A DNA stretch of 64,000 nucleotides from DATMAM01 sp035559995 (GTDB taxonomy: Bacteria > Desulfobacterota > Binatia > UBA9968), in the NCBI GenBank assembly GCA_035559995.1, contig DATMAM010000010.1:13133-77132 (forward strand), given 5' to 3'. The notes under the pieces are model-generated. The model ran no database searches and was not told the origin of the DNA. It saw only the letters and a list, made by a program, of their open reading frames with translations. Both the position numbers and the translations under genes were made by a program. This document shows, piece by piece, positions 35,901 through 43,882 of the stretch (position 1 is the first letter of the stretch; each line of letters opens with the position of its first letter).

Positions 35901-35916
35901 AGCAGGAATCGTGCCA
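35901..35916 (-). promoter_or_regulatory. Candidate sigma54 (-24/-12) promoter for the binding protein-kinase operon
   Basis: On the minus strand TGGCACG, four bases, then CTGCT matches the RpoN consensus (TGGCACG-N4-TTGCW) except for one T. Spacing between GG and GC is exact. It would place the start about 90 bases before the ATG at 35800. The rest of the 385-base gap up to 36185 holds a small CCTGG/CCAGG hairpin (35970 region) and no gene. Confidence 0.45.
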
Positions 35917-36185
35917 GACTCGGGTAATCGCACGAGCCGGCTTTTTTTACGGGAATTTCCTGGAAAAACCAGGCCGGAAGTCGGCTACGCTTGACAGAAT
36001 TGTGCTAACGGCGCGGGAAAGATACGAATCCCGTCACACCGGCTCGAATGAAAGGAGGTCGGCGCAGGGGAAGATTTGCCCAAAAGTGACGGCTCAAGGC
36101 GGTCGAGCCGCCGTGATCGCGCCCGAGCCCGGGCCCCGAGGCTCTCCGGGGTACCGGTGCAACGACTCGGCGCGCGAGGGCGAGG

Positions 36186-36872
36186 CTATTCCGGGATTCG
36201 CGCCATCCCGGTTGCAAGAGCGCTGCGGTAGGCGCGATCGACCGCGAGGCTATCGAGCGCGGCGCGGATAACGGCCTGGGCGGCGCGCTCGTCGGTCACA
36301 TAGCGCTCATAGATCGGTTCGAACAGATCCGAATGAGCTTCATCGGCGACCATATGAACCTTGGTATTGATGTCCAGGTCTTCCATCGTGCCGCCCTGAT
36401 CGGCGACGCGCTTGCGCGCAAAGCGCGCCGTAAAGCCGCCGCCCTTGACGATCGCCGGATTGTTTTTTCTTTCCGTGATGTGATTCACCGTCAACGCCTC
36501 GAGCCACGGCCGCGTGGTCGACAGATAAAGCCACGCCATGATCGCCGCGCGCGCTCCGGGAAGCAAGTTGGATTCCGCCGTGGCTTCGGCCATCTGCCGG
36601 TCGGTCAGATGGGCCGAGCCCATGCGCTTGTCGTAGATCAGCTCGTCTTTCTCATGCTCCCAGATCGCGCGCTTCACGTCGAGCGGCGCGTGGACCGCCG
36701 CCGCGCCCCAGCAGTCGCGCCGGCTCTTGATGTAATGCGGGTAATGCATGTCCCAGAGCTTCTGCCGCGCGGGCGTAAGCTTTAGCGAAAATAGCTGCTG
36801 GTACTCCGGCGTTTCGAAGTGACGGTTGACGATCTCGTTGAGTTCCTCTCTCACTTGCGGCCAAAGGCTCAT
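36186..36872 (-). CDS. Heme-oxygenase-fold (TenA/PqqC-like) protein A
   Basis: 228 residues, fully helical in appearance. It starts MSLWPQVREELNEIVNRHFETPEYQQLF and contains IWEHEKDELIYDKRMGSAH, HITERKNNP and ADEAHSDLFEPIYERYV. Scattered Glu and His residues in these helices could bind a di-iron or other cofactor, as in heme-oxygenase-like diiron oxidases; assignment of ligands is not certain. An AGGAGGAGGGCTT ribosome site precedes the ATG. A protein of the same fold and similar length is at 50733-51455. It may be an oxidase or oxygenase supplied by the Rieske proteins (inference). Confidence 0.7.
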   Translation of the reverse strand: MSLWPQVREELNEIVNRHFETPEYQQLFSLKLTPARQKLWDMHYPHYIKSRRDCWGAAAVHAPLDVKRAIWEHEKDELIYDKRMGSAHLTDRQMAEATAESNLLPGARAAIMAWLYLSTTRPWLEALTVNHITERKNNPAIVKGGGFTARFARKRVADQGGTMEDLDINTKVHMVADEAHSDLFEPIYERYVTDERAAQAVIRAALDSLAVDRAYRSALATGMARIPE

Positions 36873-36917
36873 AAGCCCTCCTCCTGCGAAAATTCGGCAC
36901 CCCTCACCCTGTGCAAG

Positions 36918-36957
36918 CCGGACATCCTTTACGTTTCAAACCGGGACATCGTTTACA
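36918..36957. repeat. Two direct copies of a CCGGGACATC.TTTAC motif, possible IS end
   Basis: Copy 1 (36918-36933, CCGGACATCCTTTACG) and copy 2 (36941-36957, CCGGGACATCGTTTACAC) are separated by 7 bases. Closely spaced direct copies of this motif are characteristic of the terminal regions of some insertion sequences. No transposase is nearby, so this would be a solo remnant. Confidence 0.45.
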
Positions 36958-36994
36958 CCTTTGTTTCACCTGGCTCCATGCCAGCCTTGAGCGG

Positions 36995-37023
36995 GCGTAA
37001 GCCCATGAAACGCTCCAGGAAAA
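36995..37023. repeat. Short dispersed repeat, copy 2
   Basis: Partner of 20344-20372: GCGTAAGCCCATGAAAC, then G, then CTCCAGG. It lies between the VOC gene end and the heme-oxygenase-fold gene start, next to the putative IS-end motif. Confidence 0.6.
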
Positions 37024-37037
37024 ATTTTTGCCCGCGA

Positions 37038-37376
37038 TCAGATCGGCCAGCCGTGCTCCGAGACGTCGACGCGGTTGCCCTCGATATCCCGGATCCAGCT
37101 TTCCGCCACGGCGCCGAAGGTATTCGGCTCGGCCTTGGTGTTGGCGATCTCTTCGATTGCTTTCACGCTCGGTACCTGGAAACCGAAGTGATGGATGCCC
37201 CGGGGATACTTGTCCGTGCTGATCAGGGCCACGTCCATGTGGCCGTCGGAAAGATAGATCGTTCCGCTCGGCCCGCGGTACTTTTCCTCCATCTGGAAGA
37301 CGCGCTTGTAGTACTCCGCGGTCTTCTCCCGATCCGCGACGTTGATGGCGATGTGTCTGATTCTCGGCTTTTCCAT
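37038..37376 (-). CDS. VOC/glyoxalase-fold protein
   Basis: 112 residues forming a single VOC module: IRHIAINVADREKTAEYYKRVF at the start, GIHHFGFQVPSV in the middle and ESWIRDIEGNRVDVSEHGW at the end. The metal ligands expected in this fold (H8, a middle H, and the Glu near the end) can be matched. It may be a dioxygenase, a lyase or an epimerase-type enzyme; the substrate is unknown. AAGGAGGCC precedes the ATG. It follows the TPP-enzyme pair and may share their transcript. Confidence 0.8.
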   Translation of the reverse strand: MEKPRIRHIAINVADREKTAEYYKRVFQMEEKYRGPSGTIYLSDGHMDVALISTDKYPRGIHHFGFQVPSVKAIEEIANTKAEPNTFGAVAESWIRDIEGNRVDVSEHGWPI

Positions 37377-37430
37377 ATTGGCCTCCTTTGTGTCGATCGC
37401 TAAGCTATTTTTTGCCGAAGAGTCGGCGTT

Positions 37431-38057
37431 TCATCCGCCGCCGAGCCCGCTTCCCAGGATCTCAACGCCTTCGGTCCTTTGGATATAGTTGGCGAACCGG
37501 TATTTGTTCTCGCGCGGGTCGGGGATGCGTCTGGTCCTTTTCGGTCCGTCCGTGTCGAGCGCCGCGACGCGCGCGCGGATGAAATGCGGGCCGTCGCCGG
37601 AGAGAGCGGCCCGAATCCTCTCGCGAAAGTCCGCCACGTTTTCCACGGTGCTCGAATGCGCGATGCCACAGGCGCGCGCCACGGCTGCCAAGTCCATCTT
37701 GCCGCTTGTCGCCGTCGGCATCCCGGGCTGATGCTTGTGGCTGCCCAGATAGTTGCCGTTGTCCATGACGACGATCGTCAGATTTTTGGGCGCCTCGTTG
37801 GCGATCGTGCCGAGAACGCCGAGATTCAACAAGAGATTGCCGTCGGCATCCAGCGCCAGAACTTTTCTCTTCGGCAGCGCGAGCGCAAGCCCCAGCGCCG
37901 CTGGCGAGCACATACCCATCGTGAGGTGAAACAGGTTCGCGTCGCGCTCCGTCAGCTCGCCCCAAAAGCCGCTGTTGTTGCCGATGCTCGCAAGCACCAG
38001 GACGTCGTCGGGAACCATCCCCGCAAGCTCTTCGAGCAGCGTAAAGCGCGTTACCAT
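37431..38057 (-). CDS. TPP-dependent decarboxylase beta subunit (ComE-like)
   Basis: 208 residues with the pyrophosphate-binding half of a thiamine diphosphate enzyme: GMCSPAALGLALALP and the TPP motif DADGNLLLNLG ending in VVMDNGNY. It pairs with the separate alpha subunit, whose gene overlaps it by 7 bases. The arrangement matches sulfopyruvate or phosphonopyruvate decarboxylases. No sulfonate or phosphonate genes adjoin, so the 2-oxo acid substrate is open. The final 30 residues are an extension with a Gly-rich end. Confidence 0.85.
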   Translation of the reverse strand: MVTRFTLLEELAGMVPDDVLVLASIGNNSGFWGELTERDANLFHLTMGMCSPAALGLALALPKRKVLALDADGNLLLNLGVLGTIANEAPKNLTIVVMDNGNYLGSHKHQPGMPTATSGKMDLAAVARACGIAHSSTVENVADFRERIRAALSGDGPHFIRARVAALDTDGPKRTRRIPDPRENKYRFANYIQRTEGVEILGSGLGGG

Positions 38058-38548
38058 AGAGCCTCCTCGCTCAGCAGCACGGCAACGGGCTTGAGCCAGG
38101 CGCGCGCGCTCTCATTGCACTGTGTGATCGCCCTTACGATATCGGCCGACCGGCTCACTATACGATAGGGAATGTCCATCGCGTTGAGGCCCGGCTCGGT
38201 CGTTTTCTTGTAGAGGCCGAGCCAGCGCGGATCGCCGATGTCGCCGCGATAAGGGATGACCACCAAGACCGGCACTTCATGCAGCAGATTGATGCGCGCC
38301 AGATGATAGGTGGCAACCAATAAACCCGATGTCGCGAGAATCAGCGCCGGCTTCTTTCCGCCGAACCACGCGCCGAAGCCGATGCCCACCGCCTCGGCTT
38401 CGTTGGCCGCGCCGACGTAGCGGATCCTGGGATCCTCGGCGAGCATTTTGTAAACCTCGATGAACTGCGCGTCGGGAACGCCGGCAGCAAAATCGATCCC
38501 CGCTTCCTTGAGCCCCTGGATTACCAATTGCGCCTTTTCCGGTTTCAT
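38051..38548 (-). CDS. TPP-dependent decarboxylase alpha subunit (ComD-like)
   Basis: 165 residues with the pyrimidine-binding half of a TPP enzyme: IQGLKEAGIDFAAGVPDAQF, then AANEAEAVGIGFGAWFGG, which carries the Glu that activates the cofactor, then PALILATSGLLVATYHL. The reading frame overlaps the beta subunit start by 7 bases, so the complex is made stoichiometrically. Split alpha/beta subunits are usual for sulfopyruvate decarboxylase. Confidence 0.85.
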   Translation of the reverse strand: MKPEKAQLVIQGLKEAGIDFAAGVPDAQFIEVYKMLAEDPRIRYVGAANEAEAVGIGFGAWFGGKKPALILATSGLLVATYHLARINLLHEVPVLVVIPYRGDIGDPRWLGLYKKTTEPGLNAMDIPYRIVSRSADIVRAITQCNESARAWLKPVAVLLSEEALW

Positions 38549-38685
38549 AATTTCACTTCATGTTTCGTTTGGAAAATTCGCAGCGCGGGTTGGCGCTCGG
38601 ATACCCGCCCCGGGCGCGGCGACGATCGGCGCAAGCACCTCCACCCCTCCTGCAAAAAACTTGCGGCCCATCATTTTTCGATATG

Positions 38686-38759
38686 CACCACAGAGGCGCG
38701 GAGAACGCAGAGAGAATTTTAACAAACAACATCTCTGCGCCCTCGGCGTCTCTGTGGCG
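38686..38759. repeat. Inverted CACAGAGGCGC/CTCTGTGG intergenic repeat
   Basis: The arms CACCACAGAGGCGCGGAG... (38686-38714) and its near-complement ending in CTCTGTGGCG (38732-38759) form an imperfect hairpin of about 28 bases per arm. It belongs to the widespread CCACAGAG-type bacterial intergenic repeat. It sits in the 240-base gap between the TctC gene and the TPP pair; nothing else is seen there. Confidence 0.75.
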
Positions 38760-38789
38760 AATTCCTATTCCGAGACCCTTCGCTGTGGC

Positions 38790-39857
38790 CTAGCGCGGCG
38801 GCAGCGGCTGGGTCCCGACCACCAGTTTGTAAAACTCGATTACCTCGGGGTCCCGCGGCAGTTCCCTGATCGCCCTCTCGTGCGCGTCCGGCAAAAGCGG
38901 CGTCGCCTCCTCGCCGGTCATCTTCTGATACTCGGCGAGAAATTCCCGGTCCGTGTAGACCTTCCGCATCGCCTCGCGCAATATGTCCGCGCGCTCCTTG
39001 GGCGTGCCCGGAGGCAAAACGAAAGGCGAGCCTGCAAGCCGGAAAGTTCGGTGCAGCGTGAGCAGCTGGCGTTCCCTGTCCGATTTGGCGAAACTCTCGA
39101 GCTCAGGGAGATGGGCAAAGCGGGGATGCTTGTCCCCTTTGGGAATCTCGATGATCGCGTGAAAGTCGACCAATCCTTTCTCCAGAAACTCCGGGTTTTG
39201 CTTGATGACGCTCGACGCGACGCCGGGAGTCGCGTCGAGCTCGCCGTTCAGCAGCGCCACATCCAGCTCGGGCGAAGAGTAGCCGACGACGAACTTGGGA
39301 TCTTTCAACCCGAGAATGTAGGCGAACAGCCGCCCCGTGTGATAGATCGGGTGGCCCACGGTCTGCGCGCCGATTCTCAGGCCCGAGTACGCGCGCAGCT
39401 TCTCCAAGCTGCCGAGCCCGAGCTTTCGGCTGGTAAAAAACACGTAATGGGACGCGCTGTTCGGCGAGCCGAGGTAGATGAACTTGTCGAGGTCGTACTG
39501 AACGCCCGCGTCGCCGAGAACGGCGGAGGAGACCATCCCGCTCGGCGCGCTGCCGATGACAAGGCCGTCGGCGCGCGCGCCGCGATAAAGATGGTTCGCG
39601 GCCTTCTGGCCTCCCCCGCCGGGCATGAACTCGATGACGATCGTCGGATTGCCCGGAATGTGCTTCGTCAAATACTTCACCACGGCCCTCGTGCGCATCT
39701 CGCCGACGCCGCCCGGGGCGCTGCCGCGAATCATCGTGATCGTCTTTCCCTGATAGAACGGCGCCTGCGGGAAGGCCGCCGAGAAAGAAAGGCAAACGGA
39801 CAACGAGCTCAGCGCTACGACGAGAAAAAGCCTAAGTCCTTTTTTTCTCGGTCCCAT
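38790..39857 (-). CDS. TctC/Bug-family solute-binding protein 1
   Basis: 355 residues with a signal peptide (LFLVVALSSLSVCLSFSAAFPQ) and the Bug-family start QGKTITMIRGSAPGGVGEMRTR, PGNPTIVIEFMPGGGGQKAANHLY, and a C-terminal KMTGEEATPLLPDAH. Such proteins bind carboxylates for tripartite tricarboxylate transporters, yet no TctA or TctB is present. The ATG at 39857 has AGGGAGG upstream and overlaps the end of the molybdenum hydroxylase gene by 26 bases, which couples the two. Confidence 0.9.
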   Translation of the reverse strand: MGPRKKGLRLFLVVALSSLSVCLSFSAAFPQAPFYQGKTITMIRGSAPGGVGEMRTRAVVKYLTKHIPGNPTIVIEFMPGGGGQKAANHLYRGARADGLVIGSAPSGMVSSAVLGDAGVQYDLDKFIYLGSPNSASHYVFFTSRKLGLGSLEKLRAYSGLRIGAQTVGHPIYHTGRLFAYILGLKDPKFVVGYSSPELDVALLNGELDATPGVASSVIKQNPEFLEKGLVDFHAIIEIPKGDKHPRFAHLPELESFAKSDRERQLLTLHRTFRLAGSPFVLPPGTPKERADILREAMRKVYTDREFLAEYQKMTGEEATPLLPDAHERAIRELPRDPEVIEFYKLVVGTQPLPPR

Positions 39858-42087
39858 GAGAAACCTCCCTTAGCGCGCGCCAAACCTTCTCCGGCGTGAG
39901 CGGCAACGAGTTCACGCGCGCGCCCGTGCTCCAGAAAACGGCATTGCCGACGGCCGGCGCGACGGGAATGATCCCGCCTTCCCCCAGCCCTTTGGCGCCG
40001 TACGGCCCCGGTCCGTTCCCGTCTTCAATCAAAATCGATTCGAATCGATCGGGAACGTCCTTGAAGCGCGGCACTCTGTACCCGATCAGACCGGAGTTGA
40101 CGATTTGCCCGCTCTCGTAACGGTAGCTCTCGTACAGCGTGTGGCCGAATCCCATCATCGCCGAGCCCTTGTCCTGGCCGTGGCACTGCTCGGGGTGGAG
40201 CGCTTTGCCGGCGTCGGCCGCGGTCACGTATTGCTTGACTTGGATCTTACCGGTGTCGCGATCGACATCGACTTCGGCCGCGCCCGCGCTCACTTCCCAG
40301 AAAAGCGGATTGGCGGGCTCGGGCGCCATGCCGCTGTGCGCGTAGCCCCGGCCGACAAGCTCGCCGCCCTGCATCGCGAAGTGGCGGTGAATCAACTCGC
40401 CGTAAGAGATTTTCTTCCCTCCGGCCGATGCTACGCCGTCCTTCAACACGATCACTTCCGGCGGCGCCTCAAAATACTGCGCGGCAAGCTCGAGCACCTG
40501 CCGCCGCGCATCGGCGCCCGCGAGCTCCACGGCCTTGCCCATGACCGTCGTCGAGCGGCTCGAGCCCGTCGAGCGATCGAACGGCGTAAACGCGGTATCG
40601 ATGGGCCGGATGGTCACCCGGTCGAGCGGCACGCGCAACTCCTCGGCGACGATCTGGCTCATCACCGTTTTGGCTCCCTGACCGAGCTCGACAGTACCGC
40701 AAAGCAAAACGACGCTGCCGTCGGAGAGCACGTGAACCGTGGAGGTTGAAGCCAGCGGCGCGCCGGGGTCCGTCGTGCCAAAGCCGATTCCCCGGCCGCA
40801 CCCGTCCCTCGTGACCGGCCCGTCCCAGCCGATCCGCCCTGCGACAAGCCTGAGCGCCTTGAAGAGATCGGCGTCGAGCGGCCTGTACTTGGGCCGGATC
40901 TCCTCGCCCGGCTTGACGAGATTCCTCAAGCGGAGCTCAAGCGGATCGAGCCCGAGGCTGTGCGCAATTCTATCGAGCTGCGATTCCGTCGCCCAGGCGG
41001 TCTGCGGTCCCCCGATCGATCGAAACGAGGCGGCCGAGACCGTGTTCGTGTACACGCAGTAGGATTTTATCTTGAGGTGCGGGTAACGATACGGGCCCAG
41101 GATTCGCGTCAACGTTCGCCCCGCGACGATCGGTCCGGTCTCGGCGTAAGCGCCCGTGTTGAGATAAATCTCCGCCTCTTTGGCCACGAGCGTTCCGTCG
41201 TTCTTGACCCCGGTCTTGAGGCGGCACTTGAGCGCGTGGCGCCGGCACGTCGCCATCGCCTCGGAGACGCTGAGCGCCACTCTGACCGGGCGGCGCGCCT
41301 TGCGCGCGAGCGCGACGACCAGCGGCTCGATCTTCGCTCCCGACTTGCTCCCGTAGGCCCCGCCGACGTAATTCACGTGGACGCGCACCTTCGAGAGCGG
41401 GTAACGAAAGATTTCCGCAATCTCCTGGCGCACGCCGAACGGGTGGCCCGTCGACGTCCAGAGATGAATGCCGTCCTCGTCGACGCGCGCGATCGCGGCG
41501 TGCGGTTCCATCGCGTAGTGATAGACCATCGGGAACTCGAAAGTGTCCTCGAAGACCGCATCGGCCCCGGCAAAGCCCTCTAACACATCGCCTTTCACGA
41601 GCTCGGTCTCAAAGCAGATGTTTCGCTCGGCAAACGGATGAACCAGCGGCGCGCCCGCGGCGATCGCCTCGTCGATTTCAGTCACCGCGGGTAACTCTTC
41701 GTATTCGACATGGATCCGGCCCAGCGCCTCCTCCGCGGCCCGCGCATCGCTTGCGGCCACGGCCGCAACCGGCTGGCCGGCAAAAAGCACCCGGTCGACA
41801 GCGACAATCGTCTGATCCTTGGTTTTGCCCCGGCCCATGTAGGGACTGATGTCGGAAAAATCTCTCGCCGTCAGAACCGCCGCCACGCCCGGCATCGCCT
41901 CGGCTTCACGGGCATCGATGAGGCGCACGCGCGCGTGCGCATGCGGGCTCCGGAGAACTTTTCCCTCAATCATTTCGGGGATCACGAGATCGCCGGCGTA
42001 CTTGGCCCTGCCGGTGACCTTCGCGACGCCGTCGACGCGGGGAACCGACGTGCCGATCACGGAAAAGCTGCTCATGGCATGGCTCAT
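39832..42087 (-). CDS. Xanthine dehydrogenase-family molybdopterin subunit, orphan
   Basis: About 751 residues from ATG 42087 (ATG 42075 is also possible). The conserved opening VPRVDGVAKVTGRAKYAGDL, the VGGAYGSKSG region, and the catalytic-Glu loop GAKGLGEGGIIPVAPAVGNAV identify the large subunit of a molybdenum hydroxylase (CoxL/XdhB type). The small [2Fe-2S] and FAD subunits that normally adjoin are missing, so partners must be elsewhere or the protein works alone. A promoter is proposed at 42199-42227. It is followed by an overlapping TctC gene, suggesting uptake and hydroxylation of the same acid (inference). Confidence 0.88.
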   Translation of the reverse strand: MSHAMSSFSVIGTSVPRVDGVAKVTGRAKYAGDLVIPEMIEGKVLRSPHAHARVRLIDAREAEAMPGVAAVLTARDFSDISPYMGRGKTKDQTIVAVDRVLFAGQPVAAVAASDARAAEEALGRIHVEYEELPAVTEIDEAIAAGAPLVHPFAERNICFETELVKGDVLEGFAGADAVFEDTFEFPMVYHYAMEPHAAIARVDEDGIHLWTSTGHPFGVRQEIAEIFRYPLSKVRVHVNYVGGAYGSKSGAKIEPLVVALARKARRPVRVALSVSEAMATCRRHALKCRLKTGVKNDGTLVAKEAEIYLNTGAYAETGPIVAGRTLTRILGPYRYPHLKIKSYCVYTNTVSAASFRSIGGPQTAWATESQLDRIAHSLGLDPLELRLRNLVKPGEEIRPKYRPLDADLFKALRLVAGRIGWDGPVTRDGCGRGIGFGTTDPGAPLASTSTVHVLSDGSVVLLCGTVELGQGAKTVMSQIVAEELRVPLDRVTIRPIDTAFTPFDRSTGSSRSTTVMGKAVELAGADARRQVLELAAQYFEAPPEVIVLKDGVASAGGKKISYGELIHRHFAMQGGELVGRGYAHSGMAPEPANPLFWEVSAGAAEVDVDRDTGKIQVKQYVTAADAGKALHPEQCHGQDKGSAMMGFGHTLYESYRYESGQIVNSGLIGYRVPRFKDVPDRFESILIEDGNGPGPYGAKGLGEGGIIPVAPAVGNAVFWSTGARVNSLPLTPEKVWRALREVSHGTEKKRT

Positions 42088-42198
42088 CCTGCGCTTCTTG
42101 GCCGCTCGCGCCGATTGGGGGAAGTTCACGTGCCGGCCGTGAGATCAACGGCCTTGGACTTGCGGACGACCGTGCACGCGGGAAGCTTCACTGCGCCT

Positions 42199-42227
42199 CC
42201 CATACAATGGCCGAAGGGGAGTGTCAA
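42199..42227 (-). promoter_or_regulatory. Sigma70 promoter of the molybdenum hydroxylase operon
   Basis: On the minus strand TTGACA (42227-42222), a 17-base spacer and TATGGG (42204-42199). The leader to the ATG would be about 105 bases. Confidence 0.5.
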
Positions 42228-42307
42228 CATTGCAAGGCGCGGGCTTAAACTTGCTGGGCCTTTTGGAGAAGTCGTCCGTGGTATCGTGGCAAGCCCGCCA
42301 GACTCCG

Positions 42308-43102
42308 CTAACCGACGCTTTTTCTAATTTGCGCTTCTCGCAGCACTACGACCTTGTTTTGCGTGTAGCTAAAAGCCAGATTGAAGGCTATCGCGATCAG
42401 GAACACTAAAAGAAGAACCGCGTACATTTCGGCGATTTGAAAATGGTTGTAGTACTCGATGATGAGAAACCCCAACCCTTTTTGTGACAGCTTGGTTTCC
42501 GCCAGGAGAATCCCGATAAAAGCGACCGCACCGCCCAATCTCAGACCTAGCCAAAGCGGCGCCACAATGGCAGGCAAATAGACCTTCAGCACGATTTGCC
42601 TCCGTTGCGCCCCTAACAAACGCGCCGCCTCGAGAAGAACCGGCTTGACCTGGCGCACGCCAGTAGCCGCATAAATCGCCACTGGAAAAAAGGACGACGC
42701 CACTCCCATTCCGACGCGCGATGCCATGCCGATGCCCAAAAACCAAAGAAAGATGGGGTAAAGAATAATTTTCGGCACCGGCGCCAACCAAAGAATGATT
42801 GGCTCGAAAATCGCGCCTGCGCTCCGGTTCGCTCCGAGCGCCAGTCCCACCGCGGCGCCCCCGGACGCGCCGATCGCAAAGCCCCACGCCACTTCATAGA
42901 GCGTAAAGAGCAGGTGCGGTAGAAAATCTCCTTCAACGAGAAGGCTTAGCGCTGTCGCCGCAACCGCCCACGGAGAGGGGAAAAGCCTGTCAAATGATAA
43001 GCCCAGAGAACTGATGGCGGACCACAGCGAAACAAAAAGACCAATAATCGCGAGCCGCAGCAAAAGGATCGCTAGCCGTTGAGTGACGGTTGTTTCTCTC
43101 AC
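42308..43102 (-). CDS. ABC transporter permease, SsuC/TauC-type 1
   Basis: 264 residues with six hydrophobic segments and the EAA loop EAARLLGAQRRQIVLKVYLP, the contact site for the ATPase. It is the last gene of a leftward ABC cluster, 9 bases after a second permease of the same type. Together they would form a heterodimeric channel of the nitrate/sulfonate/taurine class. The substrate is not deducible but is probably the organic acid handled by the divergent catabolic genes. Confidence 0.88.
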   Translation of the reverse strand: MRETTVTQRLAILLLRLAIIGLFVSLWSAISSLGLSFDRLFPSPWAVAATALSLLVEGDFLPHLLFTLYEVAWGFAIGASGGAAVGLALGANRSAGAIFEPIILWLAPVPKIILYPIFLWFLGIGMASRVGMGVASSFFPVAIYAATGVRQVKPVLLEAARLLGAQRRQIVLKVYLPAIVAPLWLGLRLGGAVAFIGILLAETKLSQKGLGFLIIEYYNHFQIAEMYAVLLLVFLIAIAFNLAFSYTQNKVVVLREAQIRKSVG

Positions 43103-43111
43103 CGGTTTGTT

Positions 43112-43882
43112 CTAGAGCGTCCCCAGCAATCTTTGCCCTTTTAGGAGCACGCGCAAAAACAGTACTGAAAACAAGATCACCAGAAACACCCCGACATAGA
43201 GCTCTTGGGTATCGAGCCTAAAATAGGCGCTCGAGATCAAATTGCCGATGCCTCCCAGCGCCACCACGTACTCCATAGCGATGATGCTTAAGAGGATGTA
43301 GATGAATCCCAGCCGTAGCCCCGTGAAGATCAGCGGCGCCGAAGCCGGCAGCAGAATGTGGCGCAGGAGCTGCCAACGCGTGACTCCAAGAGTCAACCCC
43401 GCTTCGATTAGCGTTCGATTCACTTGTCGCAACGCGTTGTAGGTTCCCAAGATGATGGGAATTACGCCGACCAGCAAAGCCTGCGCGATGATCGCCGTCA
43501 ACGTCCTTCCAAACAGGACCAAAAACACCGGGTAAAGGAGAATCAGCGGCGAAGCGAACAGCGACCCGAACAGCGGCTCACAAGCGCGTCCCAGTAGCGG
43601 GTAGCGCCAAAGAAAATAGCCGAGCGGAAGCCCGGTCGCCGCTCCTAGAGCAAATGTCACGAGGGCCATGTACAACGTCGTACCGGAAATGGAAAAGATC
43701 CTGCCGTCACTGACCATCGGGCCGAGCGCCGTCAGGATTTGGGAGGGCCGTGATACAAATAGGGGGCTGATCCATTCTTTCGCGACGCAGGCTTCGACCA
43801 GTGCCAAGAACACAACGACGACGATGACGCGCCATATGCCCGCCGAACTTTTCCTAAGCCTCTTCGTCTTTCCAGCCATCAC
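43112..43882 (-). CDS. ABC transporter permease, SsuC/TauC-type 2
   Basis: 256 residues with six membrane segments and the EAA loop EAGLTLGVTRWQLLRHILLP. The start codon overlaps the stop of the binding-protein gene by 4 bases (ATGA). Having two unlike permeases in an Ssu-type system is less common than a homodimer, which suggests a specialised heterodimer. Confidence 0.88.
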   Translation of the reverse strand: MMAGKTKRLRKSSAGIWRVIVVVVFLALVEACVAKEWISPLFVSRPSQILTALGPMVSDGRIFSISGTTLYMALVTFALGAATGLPLGYFLWRYPLLGRACEPLFGSLFASPLILLYPVFLVLFGRTLTAIIAQALLVGVIPIILGTYNALRQVNRTLIEAGLTLGVTRWQLLRHILLPASAPLIFTGLRLGFIYILLSIIAMEYVVALGGIGNLISSAYFRLDTQELYVGVFLVILFSVLFLRVLLKGQRLLGTL

